A DNA stretch of 45,789 nt from Actinomadura soli (GCF_005889715.1 NZ_VCKW01000039.1:1-45789); one strand, 5' to 3'. Counted from the stretch's first letter, positions 1 through 8,764 are shown. Notes: generated by a model from the letters alone, not told the origin. Numbers and translations: made by a program.

Positions 1-13
1 CTTCAACGGGGGG

Positions 14-35
14 TGTGGGGGGTCGTCCCCCCACA
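14..35. terminator. Strong G/C hairpin upstream of ppc
   Basis: A perfect 9-bp inverted repeat (TGTGGGGGG / CCCCCCACA) encloses the 4-base loop TCGT. It lies 47 bases upstream of the chosen ppc start, so it may terminate an upstream transcript or shape the ppc leader. No T-run follows on either strand. The left flank plus arm (GGGGGTGTGGGGGG) recurs exactly at 32729-32742 within a similar hairpin, so this could be a dispersed palindrome and not a dedicated terminator. Confidence 0.45.
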
Positions 36-81
36 GGGAGGCGGCGGGGCCGTGACCGGGGGAGTCGTTACGCTTGGGCGG

Positions 82-2697
82 GTGGCCACGAAGACACGCG
101 ACACGTTCCGGCAGGACATGCCCGAACCGCTCCGCCGCGACGTCCGCCTGCTCGGTGCGATGCTCGGCGACGGCCTGGTGGAGTACGGCGGCCCCGGCCT
201 GCTGGACGACGTCGAACGGCTCCGGCACGCGGTGATCGCGGCCCGCCGCGGCGAGATCGGCGGCGAGGAGGTCGCGGCCCTCGTCGACGGCTGGACGCTG
301 GAACGTGCCGAGCAGGTCGCCCGCGCGTTCACCGTGTACTTCCACCTGACGAACCTGGCGGAGGAGCACCACCGCATCCGGACGCTGCGGGACCGCGATA
401 CCGGCGACACCGTCCCCGGGTCGGTGGCCGCCGCCGTCCAGCAGGTCCAGGCGGGCGACGGCCGCCTGGACGATCTCGTCGACGGCCTGGAGTTCCGTCC
501 CGTCTTCACCGCCCACCCGACCGAGGCCCGCCGCCGCGCCGTCGTCACCGCCATCCAGCGGATCAGCGACCTGATGACGCGGCTGAACGGCGCGCCCGGC
601 GCCACCGAGCGGGAGGAGATCGAGCGGAGCCTGCGCGAGGAGATCGACCTGCTCTGGCGGACGGCGCTGCGCCGCGCCGCGCAGATGGACCCCCTGGACG
701 AGGTCCGCACCGCGATGGCCGCGTTCGACGAGACGATCTTCCGGGCCGTCCCGCACGTCTACCGGGCCCTCGACCGCGCGCTCGGGAACTCCGGCACCCG
801 TCCCCCGAAGGCCCGCCCGTACCTGCGGTTCGGCAGCTGGATCGGCGGCGACCGCGACGGCAACCCGTACGTCACCGCGCAGGTCACCCGGGACGCGGTC
901 ATGATCCAGGCCGATCACGTCCTGCGGGCGCTGGAGGCGGCCTGCGCGCGGATCGGCCGCGAGCTGACCGTCCACGAGGACACGACGCCCGCGTCGAAGG
1001 ACCTCCGCACCGCCCTCGCCGCCGCGCGCACCGCGCATCCCGGGCTGATCGACGAGATCGCCAAGCGCTCGCCCGGGGAGCCGCACCGCCAGTTCCTCCT
1101 GCACGCCGCGGCCCGTGTCGCCGCGACCCGCGAGCGCGACGCCGAGCTGGCCTACGCGTCCGCGGACGACCTCCTCGCCGAGCTGCGCACCGTCCAGGAG
1201 TCCCTCGCGGGCGCGGGCGCGCCCCGGCAGGCGTACGGACGCGTCCAGCACCTGATCTGGCAGGTCGAGACGTTCGGCTTCCACCTGGCCGAACTGGAGA
1301 TCCGGCAGCATTCCGAGCTCCACGAGCAGGCCCTGAAGGAGGTCGCCGCGGGCGGCCCGCCGTCCGAGATGACCGAGGAGATCCTGGAGACCCTCCGCGT
1401 CGTGGCCTGGATCCAGGGGCGCTTCGGCGTCCGCGCCTGCCACCGCTACATCGTGTCGTTCACGCGCTCCGCCGACGACATCGCCAACGTGCACGCCCTC
1501 GCCGCCTCGCTGGGCGACGGCGCGCCCGTCCTCGACGTCATCCCGCTCTTCGAGACGGGCGAGGACCTGGAGCGCGCCCCGTCCGTGCTGGACGGCATGC
1601 TGGAGATCCCGGCCGTCCGGAACCGCCTGGACGCCACCGGCCGCCGCCTGGAGGTCATGCTCGGCTACTCCGACTCGGCGAAGCAGCTCGGCCCCACCAG
1701 CGCCACCCTCCGCCTCTACGACACCCAGGAGGCCCTGGCCGCGTGGGCGGCGCGCAACGGCATCGCGCTCACCCTGTTCCACGGCCGCGGCGGCTCGCTC
1801 GGCCGCGGCGGCGGCCCCGCCAACCGCGCCATCCTGGCCCAGGCGCCCGGCTCGGTCGCGGGCCGCTTCAAGGTCACCGAGCAGGGCGAGGTCATCTTCG
1901 CCCGCTACGGCCACGGCGAGATCGCCAAGCGGCATGTCGAGCAGGTGACCAGCGCCATCCTCCTCGCCTCCACGGACGCCGTCCAGGACCGGGCCCGCCG
2001 GGCCGCCGCCCGCTTCCGCCCCCTGGCCGACAAGATCAGCGAAGCCGCGCAGACGGCGTTCCGCTCCCTTATCGAGACCGACGGCTTCGCCGCGTGGTTC
2101 GCCCGCGTCAGCCCCCTGGAGGAGATCGCCGAACTGCGCATCGGCTCCCGTCCGGCCCGCCGCAAGGCCGCCCGCGGCCTGGAGGACCTGCGCGCCATCC
2201 CCTGGGTGTTCGCCTGGACGCAGACCCGCGTCAACCTCCCCGGCTGGTACGGCCTGGGCAGCGGCCTCGCCGCCGTCTCCGGCGACGGCCGCGACGTCGC
2301 CGAACTCCGCGAGGCGTACGAGGCGTGGCCGCTGTTCAACACCCTCCTCGACAACGCCGAGATGAGCCTCGCCAAGTCAGACCGCGCCATCGCCGAGCGC
2401 TACCTGGCCCTGGGCGAGCGTCCCGGGCTCTCCGAGGCCGTCCTCACCGAGTACGACCGCACCCGCCGCCTCGTCCTGGCGGTGACCGGTCATGAACGCC
2501 TCCTGGAGAACCGCCGCGTCCTCTCCCGAGCCGTCGAACTCCGCAACCCGTACGTGGACGCCCTCTCCCACCTGCAACTCCGCGCCCTCAAGGCCCTCCG
2601 CAAGGGCGTCGCGAACGACGACGAACGCGCCCACCTGGAAGCCCTGCTCCTGCTGTCCGTCAACGGCGTCGCCGCCGGCCTCCAGAACACCGGCTGA
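82..2697 (+). CDS. ppc: Phosphoenolpyruvate carboxylase
   Basis: Cytoplasmic enzyme that carboxylates phosphoenolpyruvate with bicarbonate to oxaloacetate, refilling the TCA cycle. With the GTG at 82 the protein is 871 residues, close to the actinobacterial family length. Seen in the sequence: the first active-site block FTAHPTEARRR with catalytic His at about 145, GSWIGGDRDGNP at about 251-262, the second block FHGRGGSLGRGGGP at about 566, and the C-terminal tail ending NTG that is typical of the family. The frame stays open to base 13, and an ATG at 118 is an alternative start; conservation begins at about MPEPLRRDV, so either 82 or 118 is reasonable. The stop is directly followed by the GNAT gene, suggesting co-transcription. 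Confidence 0.96.
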   Translation: MATKTRDTFRQDMPEPLRRDVRLLGAMLGDGLVEYGGPGLLDDVERLRHAVIAARRGEIGGEEVAALVDGWTLERAEQVARAFTVYFHLTNLAEEHHRIRTLRDRDTGDTVPGSVAAAVQQVQAGDGRLDDLVDGLEFRPVFTAHPTEARRRAVVTAIQRISDLMTRLNGAPGATEREEIERSLREEIDLLWRTALRRAAQMDPLDEVRTAMAAFDETIFRAVPHVYRALDRALGNSGTRPPKARPYLRFGSWIGGDRDGNPYVTAQVTRDAVMIQADHVLRALEAACARIGRELTVHEDTTPASKDLRTALAAARTAHPGLIDEIAKRSPGEPHRQFLLHAAARVAATRERDAELAYASADDLLAELRTVQESLAGAGAPRQAYGRVQHLIWQVETFGFHLAELEIRQHSELHEQALKEVAAGGPPSEMTEEILETLRVVAWIQGRFGVRACHRYIVSFTRSADDIANVHALAASLGDGAPVLDVIPLFETGEDLERAPSVLDGMLEIPAVRNRLDATGRRLEVMLGYSDSAKQLGPTSATLRLYDTQEALAAWAARNGIALTLFHGRGGSLGRGGGPANRAILAQAPGSVAGRFKVTEQGEVIFARYGHGEIAKRHVEQVTSAILLASTDAVQDRARRAAARFRPLADKISEAAQTAFRSLIETDGFAAWFARVSPLEEIAELRIGSRPARRKAARGLEDLRAIPWVFAWTQTRVNLPGWYGLGSGLAAVSGDGRDVAELREAYEAWPLFNTLLDNAEMSLAKSDRAIAERYLALGERPGLSEAVLTEYDRTRRLVLAVTGHERLLENRRVLSRAVELRNPYVDALSHLQLRALKALRKGVANDDERAHLEALLLLSVNGVAAGLQNTG

Positions 2698-3138
2698 GTG
2701 ATGATCAGACCGGCCGCCGCGGCCGACCGGCCGCGCATCGAAGAGATCGTCGAAGCCGCATACACGCCCTGGGCGGAGCTCATCGGCGCCCGCCCGATCC
2801 CCATGGACGCCGACTACGCCGCGTTCATCGAGGCCGGCCACGTGTTCGTGACCGGGGAGGGCCCGGACGGGCTGATCGTCCTCATCCCCGAGGACGGCGT
2901 GCTCCTGATCGAGAACGTCGCCGTGGCCCCCGACCGCCACGGCCAGGGCATCGGCCGCGCTCTCCTGGCCTTCGCCGAGCAGCACGCCCGCTCGCTGGCC
3001 CTCCCGCGCCTGCGCCTCTACACCAACGAGCTGATGACCCGGAACATCGCGCTGTACACGTCCCTCGGCTACCACGAGACCGCCCGCGAGGACATCGGCG
3101 GCCGCACCATCGTCCACATGACCAAGCCCCTCACGTAG
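2698..3138 (+). CDS. GNAT family N-acetyltransferase
   Basis: Predicted acyl-CoA-dependent N-acetyltransferase of about 146 residues; the substrate is unknown. The fold is indicated by an N-terminal RPAAAADRPRIEEIV segment, a central beta strand leading to the acetyl-CoA pyrophosphate loop RHGQGIGRALL (about residues 81-91; R-x-x-G-x-G/A type), and a terminal YTSLGYHETAR segment common in this family. The start is either GTG 2698 or ATG 2701, both immediately after the ppc stop, so it is probably translated by coupling with ppc. Nothing in the context names the acceptor. Confidence 0.88.
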   Translation: MMIRPAAAADRPRIEEIVEAAYTPWAELIGARPIPMDADYAAFIEAGHVFVTGEGPDGLIVLIPEDGVLLIENVAVAPDRHGQGIGRALLAFAEQHARSLALPRLRLYTNELMTRNIALYTSLGYHETAREDIGGRTIVHMTKPLT

Positions 3139-3189
3139 CGCTCTGATCGTTCCGTCCGGATGTCGTGGGGGTCGGGCAGAATCGGGGGT

Positions 3190-3525
3190 GTGAGGTATGT
3201 GCTGCTGATCTGCGATGACGAGACGGACGCGCCGAGCAACGAAGAGATGGCCGCCGACCCGGTGCACCAGGCGTGGGAGGCCGACCTGGAGCGGCGCGGG
3301 GCGGAGATCGTCGGCATGCGATTGCGTCCGGTGGTGGACGCGACCACGGTCACCGTTCGTGAGGGGGAGACCCTCGTCTCGGACGGGCCGTTCGCCGAGA
3401 CGAAGGACTTCGTCGGCGGCGTGGTGATCGTGGACTGCGCGAACCTGGACGAGGCCATCGAGATCGCGGCCGGCCATCCCTACGCGCGACGGGGCGGCAT
3501 CGAGATCCGTCCCGTCTGGGAATGA
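3190..3525 (+). CDS. YCII-related DGPF-motif protein (ECF42 partner)
   Basis: Small (111 residues) single-domain YCII/DGPF protein. The diagnostic SDGPFAETKDFVGG stretch lies in the middle, followed by a VIVDCANLDEAIEIA strand-helix and an IEIRPVWE end. Members of this family are repeatedly encoded next to ECF42 sigma factors, and here the stop overlaps the sigma-factor start by 4 bp (ATGA, 3522-3525), so the two are translationally coupled. I chose GTG 3190 because conservation begins at VRYVLLICDDE; an upstream ATG at 3160 in the same frame adds ten residues that look non-conserved. The biochemical role of these proteins is not established; YCII-fold enzymes elsewhere act on small molecules. 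Confidence 0.9.
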   Translation: MRYVLLICDDETDAPSNEEMAADPVHQAWEADLERRGAEIVGMRLRPVVDATTVTVREGETLVSDGPFAETKDFVGGVVIVDCANLDEAIEIAAGHPYARRGGIEIRPVWE

Positions 3526-4742
3526 CGACGCCGGGCGACTCCGTCCGGGAGGCGGTCGACGCGGCCTACCGGGACGAGTGGGGTCAGGTCGTCGCGACGC
3601 TGATCGGCATGACCGGCGACTGGGACCTCGCCGAGGACTGCGCGCAGGACGCGTTCGCCCTCGCGCTGGCGAGCTGGCCGCGCGACGGCGTCCCGCGCCG
3701 TCCGGGGGCGTGGCTGACGACGGCGGCCCGCAACCGTGCGATCGACCGGCTGCGCCGGGACGCCGCGGGCGCGGCCAAGCTGCGGCAGCTCGCCGTGCTG
3801 GCCCGCGACCCGGGCGATCAGCCCGCGGAGGACATCCCGGACGAGCGGCTGCGGCTGATCTTCACCTGCTGCCATCCGGCGCTGCCGTTCCCGGCGCGGG
3901 TCGCGCTCACCCTGCGCACGCTGGCCGGGCTGAGCACCGCCGAGATCGCCAGGGCCTTCCTGACCGCCGAGCCGACGATGGCGCAGCGGCTCGTCCGGGC
4001 GAAGCGCAAGATCCAGAACGCCGGGATCCCGTACCGGGTCCCGCCCGCCGATCTCCTTCCGCAGCGGCTCGCGGCCGTCCTCGCGGTGCTCTACCTGATC
4101 TTCAACGAGGGCTACGACGAGGAGGACGAGCGCCGGGCGCTGACGGCCGAGGCCATCCGGCTGACCAGGGTCCTCGTCCGGCTGATGCCGGGCGAGCCGG
4201 AGCCGCGCGGGCTGCTCGCGCTGATGCTGCTGCACGAGGCGCGGCGCGCGACCCGCAAGCAGGGCGGCGTGCTCGTCACGCTGGAGAACCAGGACCGGTC
4301 CCGGTGGGACCGGGAACTGATCGCCGAGGGGGTCGCGGTGCTCGACGGGGCGCTGGCCGCGCGGCGGGCCGGGCCCTACCAGCTGCAGGCGGCCATCGCC
4401 GCCTGCCACGCCACCGCGCCCGACGCGGCGAGCACGGACTGGCCGCGGATCGCCGACCTGTACGCCGATCTGGGCCGGATGGCGCCGTCCCCGGTCGTGG
4501 ACCTCAACCGCGCCGTCGCGGTCGCGATGGCGGACGGCATCCAGGCCGGGCTGAAGCTGGTCGACGAGCTCACGGCGTCCGGGCGGCTCGACGGGTACCA
4601 CCTGCTGCCCGCGACCCGCGCCGACCTGCTCCGCCGCGACGGCCGGGCCGCCGAGGCCAGGGCGGCGTACGAGGAGGCGCTGACGCTCGCGCCGACCGAG
4701 GCCGACCGCCGCTACCTCGCCGGGCGCCTCCGCGAACTCTGA
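3522..4742 (+). CDS. ECF42-type RNA polymerase sigma factor with C-terminal extension
   Basis: Extracytoplasmic-function sigma factor of 406 residues, roughly twice the length of a minimal ECF sigma. Region 2 is visible as GDWDLAEDCAQDAFALAL followed by PGAWLTTAARNRAIDRLRR; region 4 as LSTAEIARAFLTAEPTMAQR followed by LVRAKRKI. The rest is the extension typical of ECF42 (DUF6596-like, LYLIFNEGYDEED, then repeats resembling TPR helices ending AAYEEALTLAPTEADRRYLAGRL). There is no anti-sigma gene nearby; ECF42 members are thought to be controlled through their own C-terminal extension. The partner DGPF gene overlaps upstream. A promoter matching the motif recalled for ECF42 lies just downstream, before the DUF899 gene. 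Confidence 0.94.
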   Translation: MTTPGDSVREAVDAAYRDEWGQVVATLIGMTGDWDLAEDCAQDAFALALASWPRDGVPRRPGAWLTTAARNRAIDRLRRDAAGAAKLRQLAVLARDPGDQPAEDIPDERLRLIFTCCHPALPFPARVALTLRTLAGLSTAEIARAFLTAEPTMAQRLVRAKRKIQNAGIPYRVPPADLLPQRLAAVLAVLYLIFNEGYDEEDERRALTAEAIRLTRVLVRLMPGEPEPRGLLALMLLHEARRATRKQGGVLVTLENQDRSRWDRELIAEGVAVLDGALAARRAGPYQLQAAIAACHATAPDAASTDWPRIADLYADLGRMAPSPVVDLNRAVAVAMADGIQAGLKLVDELTASGRLDGYHLLPATRADLLRRDGRAAEARAAYEEALTLAPTEADRRYLAGRLREL

Positions 4743-4761
4743 ACCAAGAATTTGCCGGGGA

Positions 4762-4789
4762 TGTCGATCCCGGGCGGGTGTCCTTCGTC
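4762..4789 (+). promoter_or_regulatory. Candidate ECF42-dependent promoter
   Basis: TGTCGA at 4762-4767 and CGTC at 4786-4789 are separated by 18 bases and sit 38 bases upstream of the DUF899 start. From memory, the ECF42 target motif described in Streptomyces venezuelae is TGTCGA at -35 with CGA/TC at -10, which this matches. A weaker TGTCGT (3161-3166) precedes the DGPF gene without a clear -10. Confidence 0.5.
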
Positions 4790-4827
4790 GGTGGGGCGAA
4801 AGTCCAACCGAGAGGAAGGAACACCCG

Positions 4828-5568
4828 ATGAGCACCGACACGACACCTCCGCTGCCCGAGATCACCGACCGTGCCACCTGGCAGGCCCAGCTGGACGATC
4901 TGCGGGTGCGGGAGAAGGCGCACACGCGCGAGGGTGACGCGATCGCGGCCGCCCGCCGCCGCCTCCCGATGGTGGAGGTGGACGCCACCACGCCGCTGAT
5001 CGGCCCGGACGGCCCGGTCACGCTGCTGGACGCGTTCGAGGGCCGCCGCCATCTGATCGCCTACTACATGATGTGGTACACGGGCCGTCCGGCCGCCGAG
5101 CAGTGCGAGGGCTGCACGTACTACAACGGCAAGGTCCGCGAGCTGTCCTACCTGCACGCCGCGAACATCACCTATGCCACGCTCTGCCAGGGGCCGTACG
5201 AGGAGAGCGTCCGGTACCGCGACTTCATGGGCTGGGACATGCCCTGGTACTCGGCCCAGGACTCCGCGGAGACCCTGCTGGTCGGACGCCAGGTCGGCAT
5301 GTTCCACCTGGTCTGCTACCTGCGGGACGGCGACCGCGTCTTCGAGACCTACTGGACGACCGGCCGCGGCGTCGAGGCCCTGGACAACAGCTACCCGCTC
5401 ATGGACATGACCGTCTACGGACGCCAGGAGGAATGGGAGGACTCGCCCGCGGGCTGGCCGCACGACGGCTCGATCGACGGCGGGTTCTTCCGCATCAATG
5501 GACGTCCCGCCTCCCAATGGCCCCGCCTGGAAGCCGGGCACTCCGACGACCTCGGCACCGCCTCATGA
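4828..5568 (+). CDS. DUF899 family thioredoxin-like protein
   Basis: A 246-residue cytoplasmic protein of the DUF899 family, related to the thioredoxin/AhpC fold. The N-terminal helix region (ITDRATWQAQLDDLRVREKAHTR in two adjacent blocks) is followed by a core with YYMMWYTGRP and a C-x-x-C pair at Cys93 and Cys96 (QCEGC), then the conserved YRDFMGWDMPWYS block and a YWTTGRGVEAL segment. A redox role is plausible but no substrate is known. The ribosome-binding site GAGAGGAAGG precedes ATG 4828. Its stop overlaps the start of the transporter gene by 4 bp (ATGA at 5565), so it forms a two-gene unit with it. The ECF42-like promoter upstream suggests this unit is the target of the neighbouring sigma factor. 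Confidence 0.9.
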   Translation: MSTDTTPPLPEITDRATWQAQLDDLRVREKAHTREGDAIAAARRRLPMVEVDATTPLIGPDGPVTLLDAFEGRRHLIAYYMMWYTGRPAAEQCEGCTYYNGKVRELSYLHAANITYATLCQGPYEESVRYRDFMGWDMPWYSAQDSAETLLVGRQVGMFHLVCYLRDGDRVFETYWTTGRGVEALDNSYPLMDMTVYGRQEEWEDSPAGWPHDGSIDGGFFRINGRPASQWPRLEAGHSDDLGTAS

Positions 5569-7025
5569 CCGCCGAGACGAGCGCCGAGACCGGCGCCGGG
5601 ACGAGCGCCGAGCCCGGTGTCCGGACGAGCGCCGGGACGAAGGCGGTCGCGGCGCCGCGTTTCACCGGCAGGGAGCGGATGGTGCTGCTCGTCCTGCTGG
5701 GGGCGGGGTTCACGATGGCCGTCGACTTCTCGATCCTGAACGTCGCGCTGCCGGAGGTCGGCGCGGGCGTCGGGCTTGGGCTGACCGGCCTGCCCTGGAT
5801 CGCCTCGGCGTACGCGCTGCCCGCCGCGGGCTTCGCGCTCGTGTTCGGCCGCCTGGCGGACCTGTTCGGCCGCCGCAGGCTGTTCGTCGCCGGGATGGTC
5901 CTGCTCGTCGGGTCCTCGCTGCTCGGCGGCTTCGCCGTCAACCCGGAGATGCTGCTGACCGCGCGGGCGCTGCAGGGGTTCGCCACCGCGATGTCGATCC
6001 CCGCGACGCTGTCGCTGCTCACCACCACGTTCGCCGAGGGCGCGCTGCGCGAGCGCGTCCTCGGCCTCAACGGGGCGCTGCTGTCGGGCGGCTTCACCGC
6101 CGGCGCGCTGGTCGGCGGCACCCTGGTCGGCCTGCTGGGCTGGCGGGCGGCGTTCTTCGTGAACGTCCCCGTCGCCGTGGCCATCCTGGTGGCGACGCCC
6201 ATCCTGATCAGCGAGAGCAGGGCGCCGGGACGGACGCGGCTGGACCTGCCGGGGGCGGTCACCGTGTCCGGCGGACTGCTGGCCGTGATCTACGCGGTCA
6301 TCGAGCGGAGCGTCCCGGCCGCCGTGGCCGGCGTGCTGCTCCTGGCCGCGTTCTGGGTGATCGAGCTCCGCTCGCCCGCGCCGCTCGCCCCGGTGCACAT
6401 CCTCAGGCGGCCCACGGTGAAGTGGGGCAACTACGCCGGGTTCATGATCTTCGCTCTGGAGCCCGCCATGATCTTCCTGATGACGCTCTACCTGCAGCGG
6501 AGCCTGGACTTCTCGCCGCTGGTCACCGGGCTGATCTTCGGTGTCCCCGGGCTGGCGTCGGTGGCCGCGGGGGTGATCGCCGGACGGGTCGTCGGGCGGC
6601 TCGGCAGCCGCAAGGTCCTCGTCGCGGGGCTGGCCGTGCAGGGCCTGGCGACCGTCCCGCTGATCTTCCTCGGCGCGGACCGGGCGGCGCTGGCCGTCCT
6701 GATCCCCGCCCTGTTCATCGGGTTCTTCGGGCATGTCAGCGCCATCGTGGCGTTCACGGTGACCGCGACGTCGGGCCTGCCCGACGAGCAGCAGGGCCTG
6801 GCGACGGGCCTGACCTCGATGACCCAGCAGGTGGCCCTGACCGTCGGCATCCCGATCATGGCTTCGGTCGCCGCGACCCAGGGGGCGGGGCTGGCCGGCA
6901 TCCACCTCGCGCTCGGCGTGATCGTGGCCATGACGCTCGTCACCGTCGTCCTGGTCTGGTTCGGGCTGCGGCCGCGCGACGGCCACGGGGTCAGGACGGC
7001 CAGACGGGCTTTCGCTTCTCGTTGA
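5565..7025 (+). CDS. MFS transporter, DHA2 (EmrB/QacA) family
   Basis: Integral membrane proton-driven efflux pump of 486 residues, about 14 hydrophobic segments. The first helix contains FTMAVDFSILNVALPEV (the D1-type motif of 14-TM drug exporters) and the loop after TM2 carries motif A as GRLADLFGRRRLF. A hydrophilic, Ala/Thr/Ser/Glu-rich N-terminal tail of about 35 residues precedes TM1. ATG 5565 is chosen because it overlaps the DUF899 stop (ATGA) and the protein then has the family length. The last 35 bases overlap the convergent enoyl-CoA hydratase gene. The transported compound cannot be predicted. Confidence 0.92.
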   Translation: MTAETSAETGAGTSAEPGVRTSAGTKAVAAPRFTGRERMVLLVLLGAGFTMAVDFSILNVALPEVGAGVGLGLTGLPWIASAYALPAAGFALVFGRLADLFGRRRLFVAGMVLLVGSSLLGGFAVNPEMLLTARALQGFATAMSIPATLSLLTTTFAEGALRERVLGLNGALLSGGFTAGALVGGTLVGLLGWRAAFFVNVPVAVAILVATPILISESRAPGRTRLDLPGAVTVSGGLLAVIYAVIERSVPAAVAGVLLLAAFWVIELRSPAPLAPVHILRRPTVKWGNYAGFMIFALEPAMIFLMTLYLQRSLDFSPLVTGLIFGVPGLASVAAGVIAGRVVGRLGSRKVLVAGLAVQGLATVPLIFLGADRAALAVLIPALFIGFFGHVSAIVAFTVTATSGLPDEQQGLATGLTSMTQQVALTVGIPIMASVAATQGAGLAGIHLALGVIVAMTLVTVVLVWFGLRPRDGHGVRTARRAFASR

Positions 7026-7764
7026 ACGCCGCGATGCCCTCGCGGCGGTCGGCGGAGAACGCGACGGTCCGCCAGGCGTTCTCCTCCAGGTCGAGCCCGG
7101 CCTCCAGGCTCACGCCGCCGCCGAGGCGGAGGGCCCGCTTGGCGGCGCGGACGGCGACCGGCGAGTTCCCCGCGATCACGCCGGCGACCGCCAGCGCCTC
7201 CTCGCGGGCCTTTCCGGCGGGCACCTTCCGGTCGGCGAGGCCGTACTCCAGGGCCTCGTCGACCGCGAGGCGGCGGCCGGTGAACACCAGGTCGGCGGCC
7301 CTGCCGGGGCCGAGGCGGCGCAGCGCGAGCTGTGTCCCGCCGCCGCCGGGGACGAGCCCGACGCCCACCTCAGGCAGCCCGAACACGGCCGTCTCGTCCG
7401 CGACGATCAGGTCGGCGGACAGCGCGAACTCGCAGCCGCCGCCGAGCGCGAACCCGTGCACGGCCGCGATGACCGGCTGCGGCAGGCCGAGGACGCCGCC
7501 GAACGCGGCCCGGAACACCGGCCGCTGCGCGATGATCTCGGCGTCGGTCATCGCGTTGCGCTCCTTGAGGTCGGCGCCGACGCAGAACGCCTTCTCCCCG
7601 GCCGCGCCCAGCACGACCGCGCGGACGGACGCGTCCGCCGCCACCTCCGCGCAGACCGCCGCGAGCCGCCGCGCCATCGCCGTGGACAGCGCGTTGAGCG
7701 CCTCGGGCCGGTCCAGCACGATCTCCGCGACATGCCCGTCGCGCCGCAACGCCACACCATCCAT
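6991..7764 (-). CDS. Enoyl-CoA hydratase/isomerase family protein
   Basis: Crotonase-fold enzyme (257 residues from ATG 7762-7764), predicted to hydrate 2-enoyl-CoA or act on a related acyl-CoA. Seen: oxyanion-hole segments FCVGADLKERN and GFALGGGCEFALSADL, and the catalytic glutamate region FGLPEVGVGLVPGGGG. The family's usual ending, AFNEKRKPVWPS, is present. Alternative in-frame upstream starts (ATG near 7788 and 7824) would run into the divergent birA gene, so I prefer 7764. The gene converges on the MFS gene with a 35-base overlap and diverges from birA. A linkage with birA (biotinylation of acyl-CoA carboxylases) fits acyl-CoA metabolism. Confidence 0.93.
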   Translation of the reverse strand: MDGVALRRDGHVAEIVLDRPEALNALSTAMARRLAAVCAEVAADASVRAVVLGAAGEKAFCVGADLKERNAMTDAEIIAQRPVFRAAFGGVLGLPQPVIAAVHGFALGGGCEFALSADLIVADETAVFGLPEVGVGLVPGGGGTQLALRRLGPGRAADLVFTGRRLAVDEALEYGLADRKVPAGKAREEALAVAGVIAGNSPVAVRAAKRALRLGGGVSLEAGLDLEENAWRTVAFSADRREGIAAFNEKRKPVWPS

Positions 7765-7802
7765 GAAGGGCACCCTAACGATCGTCATACACGTGGGGTT
7801 GG

Positions 7803-8678
7803 ATGGGTCGGGTGAGCGACTCACCTTATGGCGATCTCGACCGGCCGCCGCTGCATGAGGCGGCGTTGCGGCGCGCTCTCGTCCGGGACGGCGGCCTGTG
7901 GCGGGACGTGCGGGTCGTGCCCGAGACGGGCTCCACCAACGCCGACCTCGCGGCGCGGGCCGCGGACGGGGCGCCCGAGGGCACCGTCCTGGTCACCGAG
8001 CTGCAGACGGCGGGCCGCGGCCGCCTGGGCCGGGTCTGGACCGCCCCTGCCCGCTCGGGGCTGACGTTCTCGATGCTGCTGCGCCCGCGGGTGCCGGTGC
8101 CGATGCTCGGTTGGGCGCCCCTGCTGACCGGCGTCGCCGTCGCGACCGCCGTCCGCCGGATGACGGCCTGGTCGGAGACCGGGGAGCGCTTCCTCGGCGG
8201 CGCCGGGGACGGCGACGTGGCCGTGGACGTCCGGCTCAAGTGGCCGAACGACCTGCTCGCCGGCGACCGGAAGCTGGCCGGGATCCTCGTGGAGAAGGCC
8301 GCGGACGGGCTCGTCGTCGGCGTCGGCCTGAACGTCGGCCTGCGCGAGGACGAGCTTCCGGTGAAGACGGCGACGTCCCTCGCGATCGAGGGCGCGCCGC
8401 TCAGCGACCGGGCGCCGCTGCTGCGCGCGATCCTGCGCGAGTTCGCGACCTGGTACCGGGAGTGGACGGCGCTCGACGGCGACCCTGAGACCAGCGGGCT
8501 CCGCACCGCGTACAAGGACCTGTGCGCCACCCTCGGCCGGGAGGTGCGGGTGGAACTGCCCGGCGACGAACGGTTTTCCGGCACGGCCCGGGACGTCGAC
8601 GGCGCGGGACGGCTGATCGTCGCCGGCCCGGGCGGAGACAGCGCGATCAGCGCCGGCGACGTCGTGCACGTGCGATGA
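7803..8678 (+). CDS. birA: Biotin--[acetyl-CoA-carboxylase] ligase
   Basis: Activates biotin with ATP and attaches it to the lysine of biotin carboxyl carrier proteins. Motifs seen: substrate entry ETGSTNADL, the biotinyl-AMP loop GRGRLGRVWTAP, KWPNDLLAGDRKLAGILVE, and VVGVGLNVG, followed by a C-terminal SH3-like end (GREVRVELPG, SAGDVVHVR). There is no N-terminal winged-helix domain, so it is a class I ligase and not the biotin-operon repressor. The start may be ATG 7803 or GTG 7812 (291 or 288 residues). The gene is followed by the cyclase gene in the same direction, an arrangement common in actinomycetes. Confidence 0.95.
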   Translation: MGRVSDSPYGDLDRPPLHEAALRRALVRDGGLWRDVRVVPETGSTNADLAARAADGAPEGTVLVTELQTAGRGRLGRVWTAPARSGLTFSMLLRPRVPVPMLGWAPLLTGVAVATAVRRMTAWSETGERFLGGAGDGDVAVDVRLKWPNDLLAGDRKLAGILVEKAADGLVVGVGLNVGLREDELPVKTATSLAIEGAPLSDRAPLLRAILREFATWYREWTALDGDPETSGLRTAYKDLCATLGREVRVELPGDERFSGTARDVDGAGRLIVAGPGGDSAISAGDVVHVR

Positions 8679-8764
8679 GGGGCGCGCCTGCGACGAGGGG
8701 TGCACGTCCGGTGAGGGGTGCACGTGAGACCGGGGGTGCCGCACCGGTGAGGTGTGCCTCTCTG
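8674..8764 (+). repeat. Degenerate tandem repeat downstream of birA
   Basis: Five imperfect units of 15-21 bases built on G(A/T)GAGGGGTGCACGT run from the birA stop (units begin near 8674, 8692, 8711, 8732 and 8747). Two units share the exact core GAGGGGTGCACGT. No open reading frame with coding character covers this stretch. It may be a relic of local duplication or a multi-site binding region ahead of the cyclase gene. Confidence 0.4.

Noticed and set aside
2377..3477. 366-codon minus-strand frame opposite ppc end, GNAT and YCII genes
   Set aside because: Shadow frame in GC-rich DNA; composition is dominated by Gly/Asp/Val/His and no family motifs appear, unlike the plus-strand genes.
6991..7025. 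Convergent overlap of MFS and enoyl-CoA hydratase genes as a sign of a wrong stop or sequence error
   Set aside because: Both C-termini look natural; a 35-base convergent overlap is acceptable in compact actinomycete genomes.
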